From assembly GCF_014489075.1 (NCBI RefSeq), contig NZ_JACTGR010000002.1, positions 1 to 64,000 of the forward strand: DNA of 64,000 nucleotides, in the 5' to 3' direction. This stretch comes from Sphingomonas sp. JC676. Lineage in GTDB: Bacteria > Pseudomonadota > Alphaproteobacteria > Sphingomonadales > Sphingomonadaceae. Within the stretch, counting starts at the first letter, position 1. The number at the start of each line of letters is the position of its first letter. A program made the position numbers and the translations under genes. Under the pieces are notes generated by a model. That model had not been told where the DNA came from, made no database searches, and worked only from the letters and a program-made list of their open reading frames with translations. Below are positions 24,683 to 33,364 of the stretch, one piece after another.

Positions 24683-26220
24683 GCCGGCACCCGATCGAGT
24701 ACGCAATAGGAATCGATGAAGTCCGCGTGCGAGGTCATCGCGCTGACGTTCAGCGCAATCCGGTTCGCGAAATAGCCGAGCCGTTCCTCGATATCGTCCA
24801 GTTCGAGCGCATCGGCGAGCCGGTCATAGGCGCGAGGCTCGACGCCCTGGCCGATCAGCACCGAGAGCCAGCTGTCGCGCGCGAACAGGCCGAACCGGTA
24901 ATCGGGCGCCGCGCCTCGTGCCTCGAACAGGGCGATCTTGTGCTGCAGGCTGTCGGGCAGCGCCATGGTGCGAACATGATCCCATAGTGGCTCACCCAGG
25001 CGCCGATTGGCGGTGTAGTGCAGCACCAGGAAATCGCGGACGCGATCATATTGCATCTCGAACAGCCGGTTGAACTCGGCCGCGAGACGGGGATCCGCGC
25101 GGTCGCCCCCGCGCTTCGGCATCAGCGTGATCAGATCGTGCACGCCCGCCTGGATCAGGAAGATGCTGGTCGATTCGAGCGGCTCGAGAAACCCGCTCGC
25201 CAGCCCGATCGCGACGCAGTTGCCGCGCCAGCCCTGCAGCCGGCGCCCCGCCCTGAAGCGCAGCAGCCGCGGCTCGGCGATCGGCGCGCCGTCCAGCGCG
25301 GCGAGCAGCGTCTCACGCGCGCGGTCCTCGTCGGTGAACCGGCTGGAGAAGACATAGCCGTTGCCGGTCCGGTGCTGGAGCGGAATACGCCAGGTCCAGC
25401 CGGCCTCGCGCGCGGTGGCGCGGGTGAAGGGCGTGAAGTCCTCGGCGCGTTCGCTCGGTACCGCCAGCGCGCGATCGCAAGGCAACCATTCGCTCCAGTC
25501 CTGCCAGCCGACCTCCATCGTCTGGCCGACGAGCAGCGCGCGAAAGCCCGAGCAATCGACGAACAGATTGCCCGCGATCGCCTGCCCCGATTGCAATGTT
25601 AGCGCGGTGACGTCGCCACTTTGGGGCGCGCGCGCCACGCTCTGCACCATGCCTTCGATCCGCGTCACGCCGCGTTCGATCGCCCAGCGGCGCAGGAACT
25701 CGGCATAGAGCCCGGCGTCGAAATGATAGGCATACGAAAAGGTCGAGCGGATCGAACCGGGGTCTTCGTTGGGAAATTCGAAGACGCGCGCGCGCGCCGC
25801 CATGACCGCGAAGGAATAGGCCTCGATCGGCTTGACCGCCCTGCCCGCCTGGCGCGCCCGCAGCCAGTGGTGCTGGAACTGCACGCCGCCCCAGGGCTCT
25901 CCGAACGCGCCGAAGGGATGGATATAGCTGTCGCCGGGCCGGTCCCAGTCGCGGAACTCGATGCCGAGTTTGAAGGTCGCGCGCGTCTCCGCCATGAAGC
26001 GCGCCTCGTCGATGCCGAGCCCGTCGTTGAAGATCTTGATATGCGGCAGCGTGGCCTCGCCGACGCCCACCGTGCCGATCTCGTCGGATTCGATCAGGGT
26101 GATCTGATAGTCGCGCGGGTCCAGGTGCCGGACGAGCCCGGCGGCGCACATCCAGCCGGCGGTCCCGCCGCCCAGGATGACGATCTTCAGGGGGTCGTTT
26201 GCTTCGCTCTCAGTTGGCAT
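24679..26220 (-). CDS. Flavin-dependent tryptophan halogenase-like protein (halogenase 2)
   Basis: 513 residues from the ATG at 26220 (GAGGAG nine bases upstream); a TTG 24 bases earlier is less likely. GGGTAGW is at 17-23, the lysine in ATFKLGI (Lys84), WTWRIP near 275-280 and the Glu in PLESTS (Glu349), so the active site is intact. It follows TBDR 2 by about 70 bases on the same strand and is coupled to the inactive paralogue through a GTGA overlap. The substrate is unknown. Retention of an active and an inactive copy in one operon suggests a heteromeric enzyme. Confidence 0.9.
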   Translation of the reverse strand: MPTESEANDPLKIVILGGGTAGWMCAAGLVRHLDPRDYQITLIESDEIGTVGVGEATLPHIKIFNDGLGIDEARFMAETRATFKLGIEFRDWDRPGDSYIHPFGAFGEPWGGVQFQHHWLRARQAGRAVKPIEAYSFAVMAARARVFEFPNEDPGSIRSTFSYAYHFDAGLYAEFLRRWAIERGVTRIEGMVQSVARAPQSGDVTALTLQSGQAIAGNLFVDCSGFRALLVGQTMEVGWQDWSEWLPCDRALAVPSERAEDFTPFTRATAREAGWTWRIPLQHRTGNGYVFSSRFTDEDRARETLLAALDGAPIAEPRLLRFRAGRRLQGWRGNCVAIGLASGFLEPLESTSIFLIQAGVHDLITLMPKRGGDRADPRLAAEFNRLFEMQYDRVRDFLVLHYTANRRLGEPLWDHVRTMALPDSLQHKIALFEARGAAPDYRFGLFARDSWLSVLIGQGVEPRAYDRLADALELDDIEERLGYFANRIALNVSAMTSHADFIDSYCVLDRVPA

Positions 26221-26292
26221 GGCCGACTGCTCCTCGGCACCCAAAAAGGGCGCGCCGCCACGAAGGGATCGCGGCGGCGCGAGGGAGGGTAG

Positions 26293-29200
26293 TCAGAATT
26301 TCGCGCGCACTCCGAACTGGAAGCGGCGGTCAACCCGGCTCCAGGCGGAGTCCTGGAACACCGGCTTGGCATTCGGTGTCGCCGGCGAGTCCCCGAAGAT
26401 CTGCTGCTGGTAGACGCTCTTGGTGTTGAGCAGGTTCGAAGCGTCGACGGACAGTTCGACGAAGCGGTTGACCGAGAAGCGGAGCGACCCGTCCAGATAT
26501 CCCGCCGCCTTCTGGAACACCGGCAGCCCGATGCAGCAGTCGAGATTCTGGGTCAGGTACCGCGAGCGCCAATTATAGGCGAGGCGAAAGCCGACCGGGC
26601 CCTTTTCGTAGAGCATGACCGCGTTGAACGTGTGATCGGAGATGCCCGCCAGGCGATGCGAGTCGATCACGTTTCCGGTTCCGCCCAGCGCCGGCTGGCC
26701 GATGCCTACCGCGCCGACATCGCCGCTCGACGAGGCGTTGATCAGGTTGGAATTGTTGATCCCGGACTGGTGGACATAGGTGTAGTTGAGCTGCGTGCCC
26801 AAACCGCTCAGCAGCCCCGGCAGGAAGTCGAAGAACGACTGGTACGCCGCCTCGAAACCCACCAACTCGCCGCCGTCGTCCGCATTGTGCGGCCCGAGCA
26901 GCTGGATCGTCTGGGTCGAGCCGTTATTGGTGAAGGTGCGGTTGAACTGGCCGAAGCTGATGCTGTTGTTGAGCTTCTTGTAGAAACCGCTCAACGTGAA
27001 CGAGCTGCTGCGGCCCATATAACGCTCGAACGACAGGTCGAACTGGTCGGCCGTCACCGGTTTCAGACCGGCATTGCCGGCATTGGCTGCGAAAATGAAA
27101 TTGTATCCGACGACGTTCGCGGCGGTGTGTGCCGCGTTCGGCGAGTTATAGACGATATAGGGCGAGTCCGGCCCTGTGTTGGACAGGAACGAGTTGATCG
27201 CGACGGTGTTGCGCAGATAGCCGAAATCGGGACGCGACAGCGCCCGCGAATATGCGAAGCGGATGAAGTTCTTGTCATCCAGCCCGAACCGGACGTTGAA
27301 GCTCGGCAACCAGTCGGTCGTCGAGGCCTTGTAGGTGTTGGCCGTGGCGCTGCCGTTCGCGAACCCCAGGATGGCGGGCGTCAGATAGCAGCTTGGATTG
27401 ACGATGTTGTTGCCGGTCAGTGGCGTGCCGCACGCCGGCAGGTTGTTGAAGACGCTGGCCGCGGGGAAGGCGACGCTGCCGTCGCTAATCTCGCGCGTCT
27501 TGACTACGCGCACGCCAACATTGCCGACCACGTTGACGCCGCCGATCATCTTGTCGTCCCCGCCGAAGCGCAGCATCGCATAGGCCGCCTCGGTCTTCTC
27601 GCGGACCTCCATAACCTCGCCCGGCGTGAAGCAATCGTCGACGGTCGCCTCGGCTCGGTCGCAGATCGCGGAATAGCCCGGCAGCAGCGGCGAATTGGTC
27701 TTGGCGGCGCTGAGCGAATTGATCAGCCGGCCGAAATCCTTCAGCGTGTCGCGGTTGAGGAAGACGAGCGAGCCGTTGTTGTAGACGTTGCCGTCGTACA
27801 GGCCACTCATGTCGTAGGATTCCCAGATCCCCGCGCCATAGCCGGTGAACGGTGCGTGTCCGGCATTGCCGCCGCAATTGCCGGTGTTGGTCGGATACGC
27901 TCCGCCGGTAGTGTTATCGATGTTGAAGCCCGGCCCGTTGCAGTTCCAGTTCGCCGCGATCGGGGACCAGTTGAAGGTCGAGTAGCGCACCTTCTGATGG
28001 CGATCGGCATAGCGGACGCCGACCTTCAGCGAGTCCAGCCAGCCGCCTTCGCCGAATTCATATTCCATGTCGCCGCGCAGCGCGACCTCGTCGGCATTAT
28101 TGTCCTCGACATGGCCCTGGATGAACGGGAGCCAGTAATTGTGCGGATTGGCGAGGCCGCCCGTCGCATAGTTCACGTTCGAACCCGGCAGCAGCTTGAT
28201 CTGCGGCGTCCCGTCGCCGTTCACGCTGTACTGGTAATTCGCCATCGATCCGGTGGCGACCAGAATATCGTTATTATAGGTCGAGGCCTCGATATATTGG
28301 CCGTCGAGATTGACGTGCAGTCGGTCGCTCACGTCCCACTTGATGTTGCCCGAAAAGTCGCGCGTGCCTTCCCGGTGGGCGAAATTGCGCGCCTCGTTCT
28401 GCAGGTAGAGGCCATCGCGGAGCGTCGAGCAGACCGACGGTGCGGCGCAATTGTTGACGAAGGGGATGCCAGGGACCGCCGAGCCGGCGTTGATCGCCGC
28501 CTGCACGCTTTCCCAGGTGCCGCTGAAGCTGCCATGCGGCTGGGTCAGCGTGCCCGACTGGAGCATGCCGTCCGCCCCGAACACCAGCGGCCCCGTACCG
28601 TCTGCCGGCCCGATGTTCGATGAGGTGCGCGGGTTGAATGCCGGCGTATTGAAATAGGTGCCCTCGATGATCGCGTGGCTCGCCCGCTCGAACCAGCCGT
28701 TGCGATAGTGCGAATCGACATATTGCACGGTCGCGCGAAGGGTGCCGCTGTTGTTCTCATACTGGCCAGCAACCGCGATGCCGCGGCGCTTGCGGTCGTA
28801 GTCGACCTCGGAATAGCGGATGCCGTCCGGAATCAGCGCGAAATTGGTGCCGCCGAACGGATTGGCCGTGCAGCCGATCGCGCCGCCCGAGGTGACGTTG
28901 CCCGCGGCCGGCGTGCCGAAGCCCGCGGTGCAATAGGTGTCGATCTTGTCCATGATCACGCTCTCGGTACGCGTGATCACATGGCTCTGGGCATAGTCCG
29001 CCAGCAGACCGAAACGGCCGATCGGCGTCTCCCAGGTGTTGCTGATCAGCGCCGAGAATTCGGGCGTCCAGCGCTCCGAGCGATCGCCATAATTATATTT
29101 GAAGTTGCCGGTGACCAGCAGGCCCTTCTGATCGAACGGCAGGCGCGTGCGCAGGTTGACAGTGCCGGCGATGCCGCCCTCGATCATCTCCGCGGTCTGG

Positions 29201-29730
29201 TTCTTATAGGCATCGACGCCGGCCAGCAGTTCGGGCGAGACGTCGTTGAACTGGAGTCCGCGCGCCGAATCCGCCGAGAAGCTGTCGCGGCCGTTGAATT
29301 CGGTCCGGACCTGAGGGAGGCCGCGGATCAGCACGCCGGTTGGCTCGCCCGAGGGGTGGGTGCTGTCGTCCGCGGATTGGAGGCGATTGACCGTGATGCC
29401 CGGCACGCGGGCCAGCGCTTCGGCTGCCGATTTGTCCGGGAAGGCGCCGATATCGGTCGCGGTGATCGAATCGACGAAGGTGTCGGCGTTCTTCTTGATG
29501 TTCTGCGAGGTGTCGAGCGCAGCACGGACGCCAACGACGACGATCGCCTGGCCGTCGTCGGTCGCGTCTTCGCCCGCCTGGGCGCTTGCGCTCGATGCCT
29601 GTTGTGCCTGTGACGGCGTATCGGCGGTCTGCGCGTGTGCCGCCGAGGCGAAGCCCATCGCCGCCAGTGCGCAAAGCGAAACGCCGCAATTCAATGCGCG
29701 AAATCGACGACTCGAGTCGAGGTCTCTCAT
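26293..29730 (-). CDS. TonB-dependent receptor, Caulobacter/Xanthomonas type (TBDR 2)
   Basis: 1145 residues. Signal peptide (ending near ASAAHAQ), linker, TonB-box region AIVVVGVRAALDTS, plug (SITATDIGAFPDKSAAEALARV, GVLIRGLPQVRTEFNGRDSF) and long barrel ending FGVRAKF. GGGGAGGAAGG precedes the ATG. It heads an operon with halogenase 2, the inactive paralogue, the cupin and GH97. A GGTAGCGCTACC palindrome lies about 120 bases upstream. From the GH97 partner and the nearby SLC45-like transporter I infer an alpha-glucoside (maltodextrin-like) ligand. Confidence 0.93.
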   Translation of the reverse strand: MRDLDSSRRFRALNCGVSLCALAAMGFASAAHAQTADTPSQAQQASSASAQAGEDATDDGQAIVVVGVRAALDTSQNIKKNADTFVDSITATDIGAFPDKSAAEALARVPGITVNRLQSADDSTHPSGEPTGVLIRGLPQVRTEFNGRDSFSADSARGLQFNDVSPELLAGVDAYKNQTAEMIEGGIAGTVNLRTRLPFDQKGLLVTGNFKYNYGDRSERWTPEFSALISNTWETPIGRFGLLADYAQSHVITRTESVIMDKIDTYCTAGFGTPAAGNVTSGGAIGCTANPFGGTNFALIPDGIRYSEVDYDRKRRGIAVAGQYENNSGTLRATVQYVDSHYRNGWFERASHAIIEGTYFNTPAFNPRTSSNIGPADGTGPLVFGADGMLQSGTLTQPHGSFSGTWESVQAAINAGSAVPGIPFVNNCAAPSVCSTLRDGLYLQNEARNFAHREGTRDFSGNIKWDVSDRLHVNLDGQYIEASTYNNDILVATGSMANYQYSVNGDGTPQIKLLPGSNVNYATGGLANPHNYWLPFIQGHVEDNNADEVALRGDMEYEFGEGGWLDSLKVGVRYADRHQKVRYSTFNWSPIAANWNCNGPGFNIDNTTGGAYPTNTGNCGGNAGHAPFTGYGAGIWESYDMSGLYDGNVYNNGSLVFLNRDTLKDFGRLINSLSAAKTNSPLLPGYSAICDRAEATVDDCFTPGEVMEVREKTEAAYAMLRFGGDDKMIGGVNVVGNVGVRVVKTREISDGSVAFPAASVFNNLPACGTPLTGNNIVNPSCYLTPAILGFANGSATANTYKASTTDWLPSFNVRFGLDDKNFIRFAYSRALSRPDFGYLRNTVAINSFLSNTGPDSPYIVYNSPNAAHTAANVVGYNFIFAANAGNAGLKPVTADQFDLSFERYMGRSSSFTLSGFYKKLNNSISFGQFNRTFTNNGSTQTIQLLGPHNADDGGELVGFEAAYQSFFDFLPGLLSGLGTQLNYTYVHQSGINNSNLINASSSGDVGAVGIGQPALGGTGNVIDSHRLAGISDHTFNAVMLYEKGPVGFRLAYNWRSRYLTQNLDCCIGLPVFQKAAGYLDGSLRFSVNRFVELSVDASNLLNTKSVYQQQIFGDSPATPNAKPVFQDSAWSRVDRRFQFGVRAKF

Positions 29731-29850
29731 GCCTTCCTCCCCTTTTGTGCTCCGCTTTTGCGGAGGCGTTATGGGCGCGCGGTATCACCGGCGCTGCAAT
29801 CTTTGCGTAAAATTGCGTATTTTTGCATTGCTTGCAAGTGGGATTCTTTG

Positions 29851-29862
29851 GGTAGCGCTACC
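29851..29862. promoter_or_regulatory. LacI-type operator GGTAGCGCTACC upstream of TBDR 2
   Basis: A perfect 12-bp palindrome with central CG, about 120 bases before the TBDR 2 start. From memory, it resembles the Caulobacter xylose operator (TGTTAGCGCTACCA). A near copy (GGTAGCGCTATC) lies at 46964-46975 between TBDR 3 and halogenase 3. The LacI gene at 31558 is the nearest candidate binder. Confidence 0.65.
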
Positions 29863-29938
29863 AGTTTCCCGCACATTCCCCTCCTATGAGGGGGTTTCAT
29901 TCGCGAAATTGGAGATTCCTCAGCATTGCCGGCGGGTA

Positions 29939-29964
29939 GATTTAATGCAATATTGCATTAAATC
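29939..29964. promoter_or_regulatory. 26-bp perfect AT-rich palindrome at the 3' end of the MFS gene
   Basis: GATTTAATGCAAT is followed directly by its exact reverse complement, 26 bases without a mismatch. It covers the stop codon of the transporter gene (ending at 29958) and sits upstream of TBDR 2. It is too AT-rich and lacks a T tail for a standard terminator, so an operator or protein-binding site is more likely. The nearby TTTGCATTGCTTGCAAG (about 29823-29839) shares the TGCAAT/ATTGCA half. Confidence 0.55.
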
Positions 29965-31499
29965 TCTTGGCTACGGCGTCCCGATGGAATGGTGAGCGCG
30001 AGGCAAGCGCCGACGATAAGCGCGGCAGCGCCGACGATCAGCGCGCCTTCGGCATGGCCGTCGAACGGCACGCGCACGACGAACCCCATGGTCGATGCCG
30101 CGACCAGCTGGGGCAGGACGATGAAGATGTTATGGATGCCCATATAGACGCCCATCTTCCGCGCGGGCACGCCGTCCGACAGCATCGCATAGGGCAGCGA
30201 GAGGATCGCCGCCCAGGCGATGCCGATGCCAAGCGCTGGCAGCCACAGATCGTGCGCCTGATGCATCGTGGCGAAGCCCAGCATGCCGAGCGCGCCACAA
30301 GCGAGACAGATGGCATGGCAGGCACGCCGGCCGATGTGCCGCGCGACGAACGGCAGGAGCAGGGCTGCGACGGCGGCGACCGCGTTATACTCGGCGAACA
30401 ACATGCCGACCCAATCCGCGCTTTCGCCATAAGCGGGCGAGGCCGGATCGACCGTGCCGAAATCGAGCGCGGCAACGGCCGGAATCGCGTACACCCAGAG
30501 CGCGAACATTCCGAACCAGGTGAAGAACTGGACGATCGCCAGGCGCTTCAGCACCAGCGGCATGTGGAGGATATCCTCGACGATGACGATCATGCCGATC
30601 GAGGCGCGGCCGCTACGGCGCAGCAGCACCGCGCCGAACTGGAGCACGCCGAAAATGGCAGCGATTCCTGCAACCAGATAGAGCTCGCGGGCGGATCCCA
30701 AGAAAGCGGTGACCCCGGCAAGCGCCAGCCCGCCCGCGGTCCAGGCAATTCCACTGAACACCAGTGCCGCGGCGCCGCTCGCGCTGGGCACCTCGGGATG
30801 GGGCACTTCTTCCGGGCCGGGTGCGAGTTGCTCTGGCGGCCGCTCGCGCGTCGTCGCCACCGACCAGCCTACCGTCGCCAGCAGCACGACGGCGCCGATC
30901 ACATAGGCGGCGCCGACCGATTCCGCATGCGCGCCCGGCGATTGCCCGCCCAGGCCGAACCAGTTGGTCAGCATCCAGGGCAGCGCCGAGGCGAACACCG
31001 CCCCTGCCCCGATGAAGAACACCTGCAAGGCATAGGCCGAAGTGCGCCGCGGCTCGGGCAGCGTATCGGCGACAAGCGCGCGGAACGGCTCCATCGCGAT
31101 GTTGATCGCGGCGGTGAGCAGCCACAGCATCAGGCTTGCCGACCAGAGAGTCGTCGCGACCGGCATCGCAACCAGTGCCAGTGCGGTGAGCAGCGCGCCC
31201 GCCACGATATAGGGCCGGCGGCGGCCCAGCGGACCCCAGGTACGGTCGCTCAGATGCCCGATGACCGGCTGGACGAGCAGCCCGGTGATCGGCGCCGCGA
31301 TCCACAGCAGCGCCAGTTCGTCGACATTGGCGCCGAGCGTCTGAAAGATGCGGCTGGTGTTGACGTTCTGCAGGCCCCAGACGACCTGCACGCCGAACAG
31401 CCCGAGGCACATATTCCAGAGCTGCCAGGCCGGTGGACGGAGCGACGGATCGGAGCCGAAACGCCCCGCGCCGGACGATCGCCGCTTGATCGCTTGCAA
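29958..31499 (-). CDS. SLC45/GPH-type MFS sugar transporter
   Basis: 513 residues, 12 predicted membrane segments. The loop after helix 2 has the SLC45/sucrose-transporter signature SDRTWGPLGRRRPYIVAG, and later segments (GVYMGIHNIFIVLPQLVAA) also fit. This group carries sucrose, maltose or related disaccharides with H+ across the inner membrane. It is divergent from the LacI gene at 31558, only 58 bases apart, and tail-to-head with TBDR 2. Most likely it takes up the disaccharide brought in by TBDR 2, leaving part of the hydrolysis to GH97. Confidence 0.88.
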   Translation of the reverse strand: MQAIKRRSSGAGRFGSDPSLRPPAWQLWNMCLGLFGVQVVWGLQNVNTSRIFQTLGANVDELALLWIAAPITGLLVQPVIGHLSDRTWGPLGRRRPYIVAGALLTALALVAMPVATTLWSASLMLWLLTAAINIAMEPFRALVADTLPEPRRTSAYALQVFFIGAGAVFASALPWMLTNWFGLGGQSPGAHAESVGAAYVIGAVVLLATVGWSVATTRERPPEQLAPGPEEVPHPEVPSASGAAALVFSGIAWTAGGLALAGVTAFLGSARELYLVAGIAAIFGVLQFGAVLLRRSGRASIGMIVIVEDILHMPLVLKRLAIVQFFTWFGMFALWVYAIPAVAALDFGTVDPASPAYGESADWVGMLFAEYNAVAAVAALLLPFVARHIGRRACHAICLACGALGMLGFATMHQAHDLWLPALGIGIAWAAILSLPYAMLSDGVPARKMGVYMGIHNIFIVLPQLVAASTMGFVVRVPFDGHAEGALIVGAAALIVGACLALTIPSGRRSQEI

Positions 31500-31557
31500 A
31501 GGGCCCCTCTCAATGCGCTAATGGGCCGTATTCGGCATCGCCGACAGCTTGGGTCCA

Positions 31558-32571
31558 ATGGGCAGCAATAGCAATAACAATACCACCCTGCAGGATCTGG
31601 CACGACTGGCGGGCGTGTCGGCATCGACGGTGTCGCGCGCACTCAACGATCATCCGCTGATCAGCACGCGGACCAAGCAGCGGATCTGGGCGCTCGCGCG
31701 CGATCACGACTATCCGTTCAAGCCGACCATGCCGACTGGCCCGATCGGCGCCGTCGGATCGATCGCGATCGTCACCCCGGTGATGCGCGGCCGCCCTCTC
31801 CCGCTGTCGCACCCCTTCTTCCTCGAGCTGCTGGCCAATATTGGCGAAGCGGCACGCGAGCGGGACTGCGACTTCACCGTCAGCCATAGCTCTCCGACCA
31901 GCTTCGACGACCTCGTTATCGCGACGACGACCAGCCGGGCGGACGGTGTGATCTTCCTCGGCCAGAGCATGCTTCACGACGAGTTCAACCAGCTGGCGGA
32001 TACCGGCGCGCGCTTCGTGGTGTGGGGTGCGCATCTGCCGGGGCAGCGTTATTGCTCGATCGGATCGGACAATCTGCTCGGCGGCAGGCGTGCCACCCGG
32101 CACCTCGCGCGACTGGGCCGCAGCCGGATCATCTTCCTGGGCGGCAGCGATCCCGAAGCGATGCAGCGCCGCCGCGGCTATCTCGACGCGCTGACCGAAA
32201 GCGGCCTGGAACCCGATCCCGACCGCATCCTCACGGTCGAGTTCGAGCTCGAATCCGCCTTTGCGGCGGTAAGCGGCCTGCTTCGCCGCGGGGTGAAGTT
32301 CGACGGGATCGTCGCAACGAGCGACCTGATCGCGCTGGGCGCGATGCAGGCGCTGCGCCGCGGCGGGGTCTCCGTGCCGCAGGACGTCTCGGTAGTCGGC
32401 TATGACGATATGCTGCTGAGCCGCCTGAGCACCCCAACGCTCACGACGGTGCGCCAGGATACGTTCGAGGCCGGGCGGCTGCTCGTCTCGCGGATCATGG
32501 ACAAGGACGATCATCAGGAAAGCAAGCGCTTGCCTACTGAACTTATCGTTCGTGAGTCCTGCGGGGGCTGA
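31558..32571 (+). CDS. LacI-family regulator heading the pentose-phosphate operon
   Basis: 337 residues from the ATG at 31558; a TTG nine bases upstream is less likely. Helix-turn-helix TTLQDLARLAGVSASTVSRA, then a periplasmic-binding-type effector domain (LGRSRIIFLGGSDPEAMQRRRG, GIVATSDLIALGAMQALRRGG, SVVGYDDMLLSRLSTPTLTT). It is divergent from the sugar transporter and 26 bases before rpiA, so it may couple disaccharide uptake to the central carbon genes. Candidate sites are the GGTAGCGCTACC palindromes at 29851 and 46964. This assignment is inference. Confidence 0.88.
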   Translation: MGSNSNNNTTLQDLARLAGVSASTVSRALNDHPLISTRTKQRIWALARDHDYPFKPTMPTGPIGAVGSIAIVTPVMRGRPLPLSHPFFLELLANIGEAARERDCDFTVSHSSPTSFDDLVIATTTSRADGVIFLGQSMLHDEFNQLADTGARFVVWGAHLPGQRYCSIGSDNLLGGRRATRHLARLGRSRIIFLGGSDPEAMQRRRGYLDALTESGLEPDPDRILTVEFELESAFAAVSGLLRRGVKFDGIVATSDLIALGAMQALRRGGVSVPQDVSVVGYDDMLLSRLSTPTLTTVRQDTFEAGRLLVSRIMDKDDHQESKRLPTELIVRESCGG

Positions 32572-32597
32572 GGGAATACGGCACGGGATGCACTGAG

Positions 32598-33290
32598 ATG
32601 GCGACGCCTTCGATCGAGGACCGCAAGCACGCCGCGGCCGAGGCCGCAGTGGCGGAAGTCGCGAGCGGCATGATCGTCGGTCTCGGCACCGGCACCACCG
32701 CCGCTCATGCGATCGCGGCGCTTGCGGCACGGGTGTCGGCCGGCCTCGCCGTCGACGCGGTCGCCACGTCGCACCGTACCGCCGAGGCCGCGCGTGCCGC
32801 CGGCATCCGCGTGATCGATTTCGCCAATGTCGCCGCGATCGACCTGTGCATCGACGGCGTCGACGAGATCGACCCACAGTTGCGCGCGATCAAGGGCGCC
32901 GGCGGCGCGATGCTGTGCGAGAAGATCGTCGCTTCCGCCGCCGCGCGGATGATCGCCATCGCCGACTCTTCCAAGGACGTGGCGCAACTCGGCGCCAAGC
33001 CGGTGCCTGTCGAGATATTGCCGTTCGCGCAGGCATTTCTGGAGCGGCGGATCGAACGCCTCGGAGGGGTACCGTCGCTGCGGATGGCTGCGGACGGCGC
33101 CGCCTTCCGCACCGATCAGAACAATATGGTACTCGATTGCGCCTTCGGTCCGATCGCCGATCCCGACGCGCTGGCGACGTTCCTGTCAAATTTGCCAGGC
33201 CTGCTCGGGCACGGCCTGTTCCTGCGCGAAATCGACACCATCTATCTCGGGACGGAGGTGGGTGTCACCCGGCGCGACAGGCGGTTCTAG
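32598..33290 (+). CDS. rpiA: Ribose-5-phosphate isomerase A
   Basis: 230 residues. RpiA hallmarks: GLGTGTTAAHAIAAL (phosphate loop), CIDGVDEID with the catalytic Asp and KGAGGAMLCEKI. It interconverts ribose-5-phosphate and ribulose-5-phosphate in the cytoplasm. Second gene of the LacI-rpiA-tkt-tal/pgi-gnd-zwf-HAD-HAD run. The short spacing to LacI suggests a shared transcript. Confidence 0.92.
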   Translation: MATPSIEDRKHAAAEAAVAEVASGMIVGLGTGTTAAHAIAALAARVSAGLAVDAVATSHRTAEAARAAGIRVIDFANVAAIDLCIDGVDEIDPQLRAIKGAGGAMLCEKIVASAAARMIAIADSSKDVAQLGAKPVPVEILPFAQAFLERRIERLGGVPSLRMAADGAAFRTDQNNMVLDCAFGPIADPDALATFLSNLPGLLGHGLFLREIDTIYLGTEVGVTRRDRRF

Positions 33291-33364
33291 GTTTACGTTC
33301 GAAATCCGGTGTCCGGCGGCATCCTTCCCATTGGTTCCTCGTTTGGCGCTTACAAGGATCAAGG

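Noticed and set aside
26632..28623. 663-codon open frame antisense to TBDR 2
   Set aside because: Same cause: codon-mirror of the receptor gene, no domain or ribosome site.
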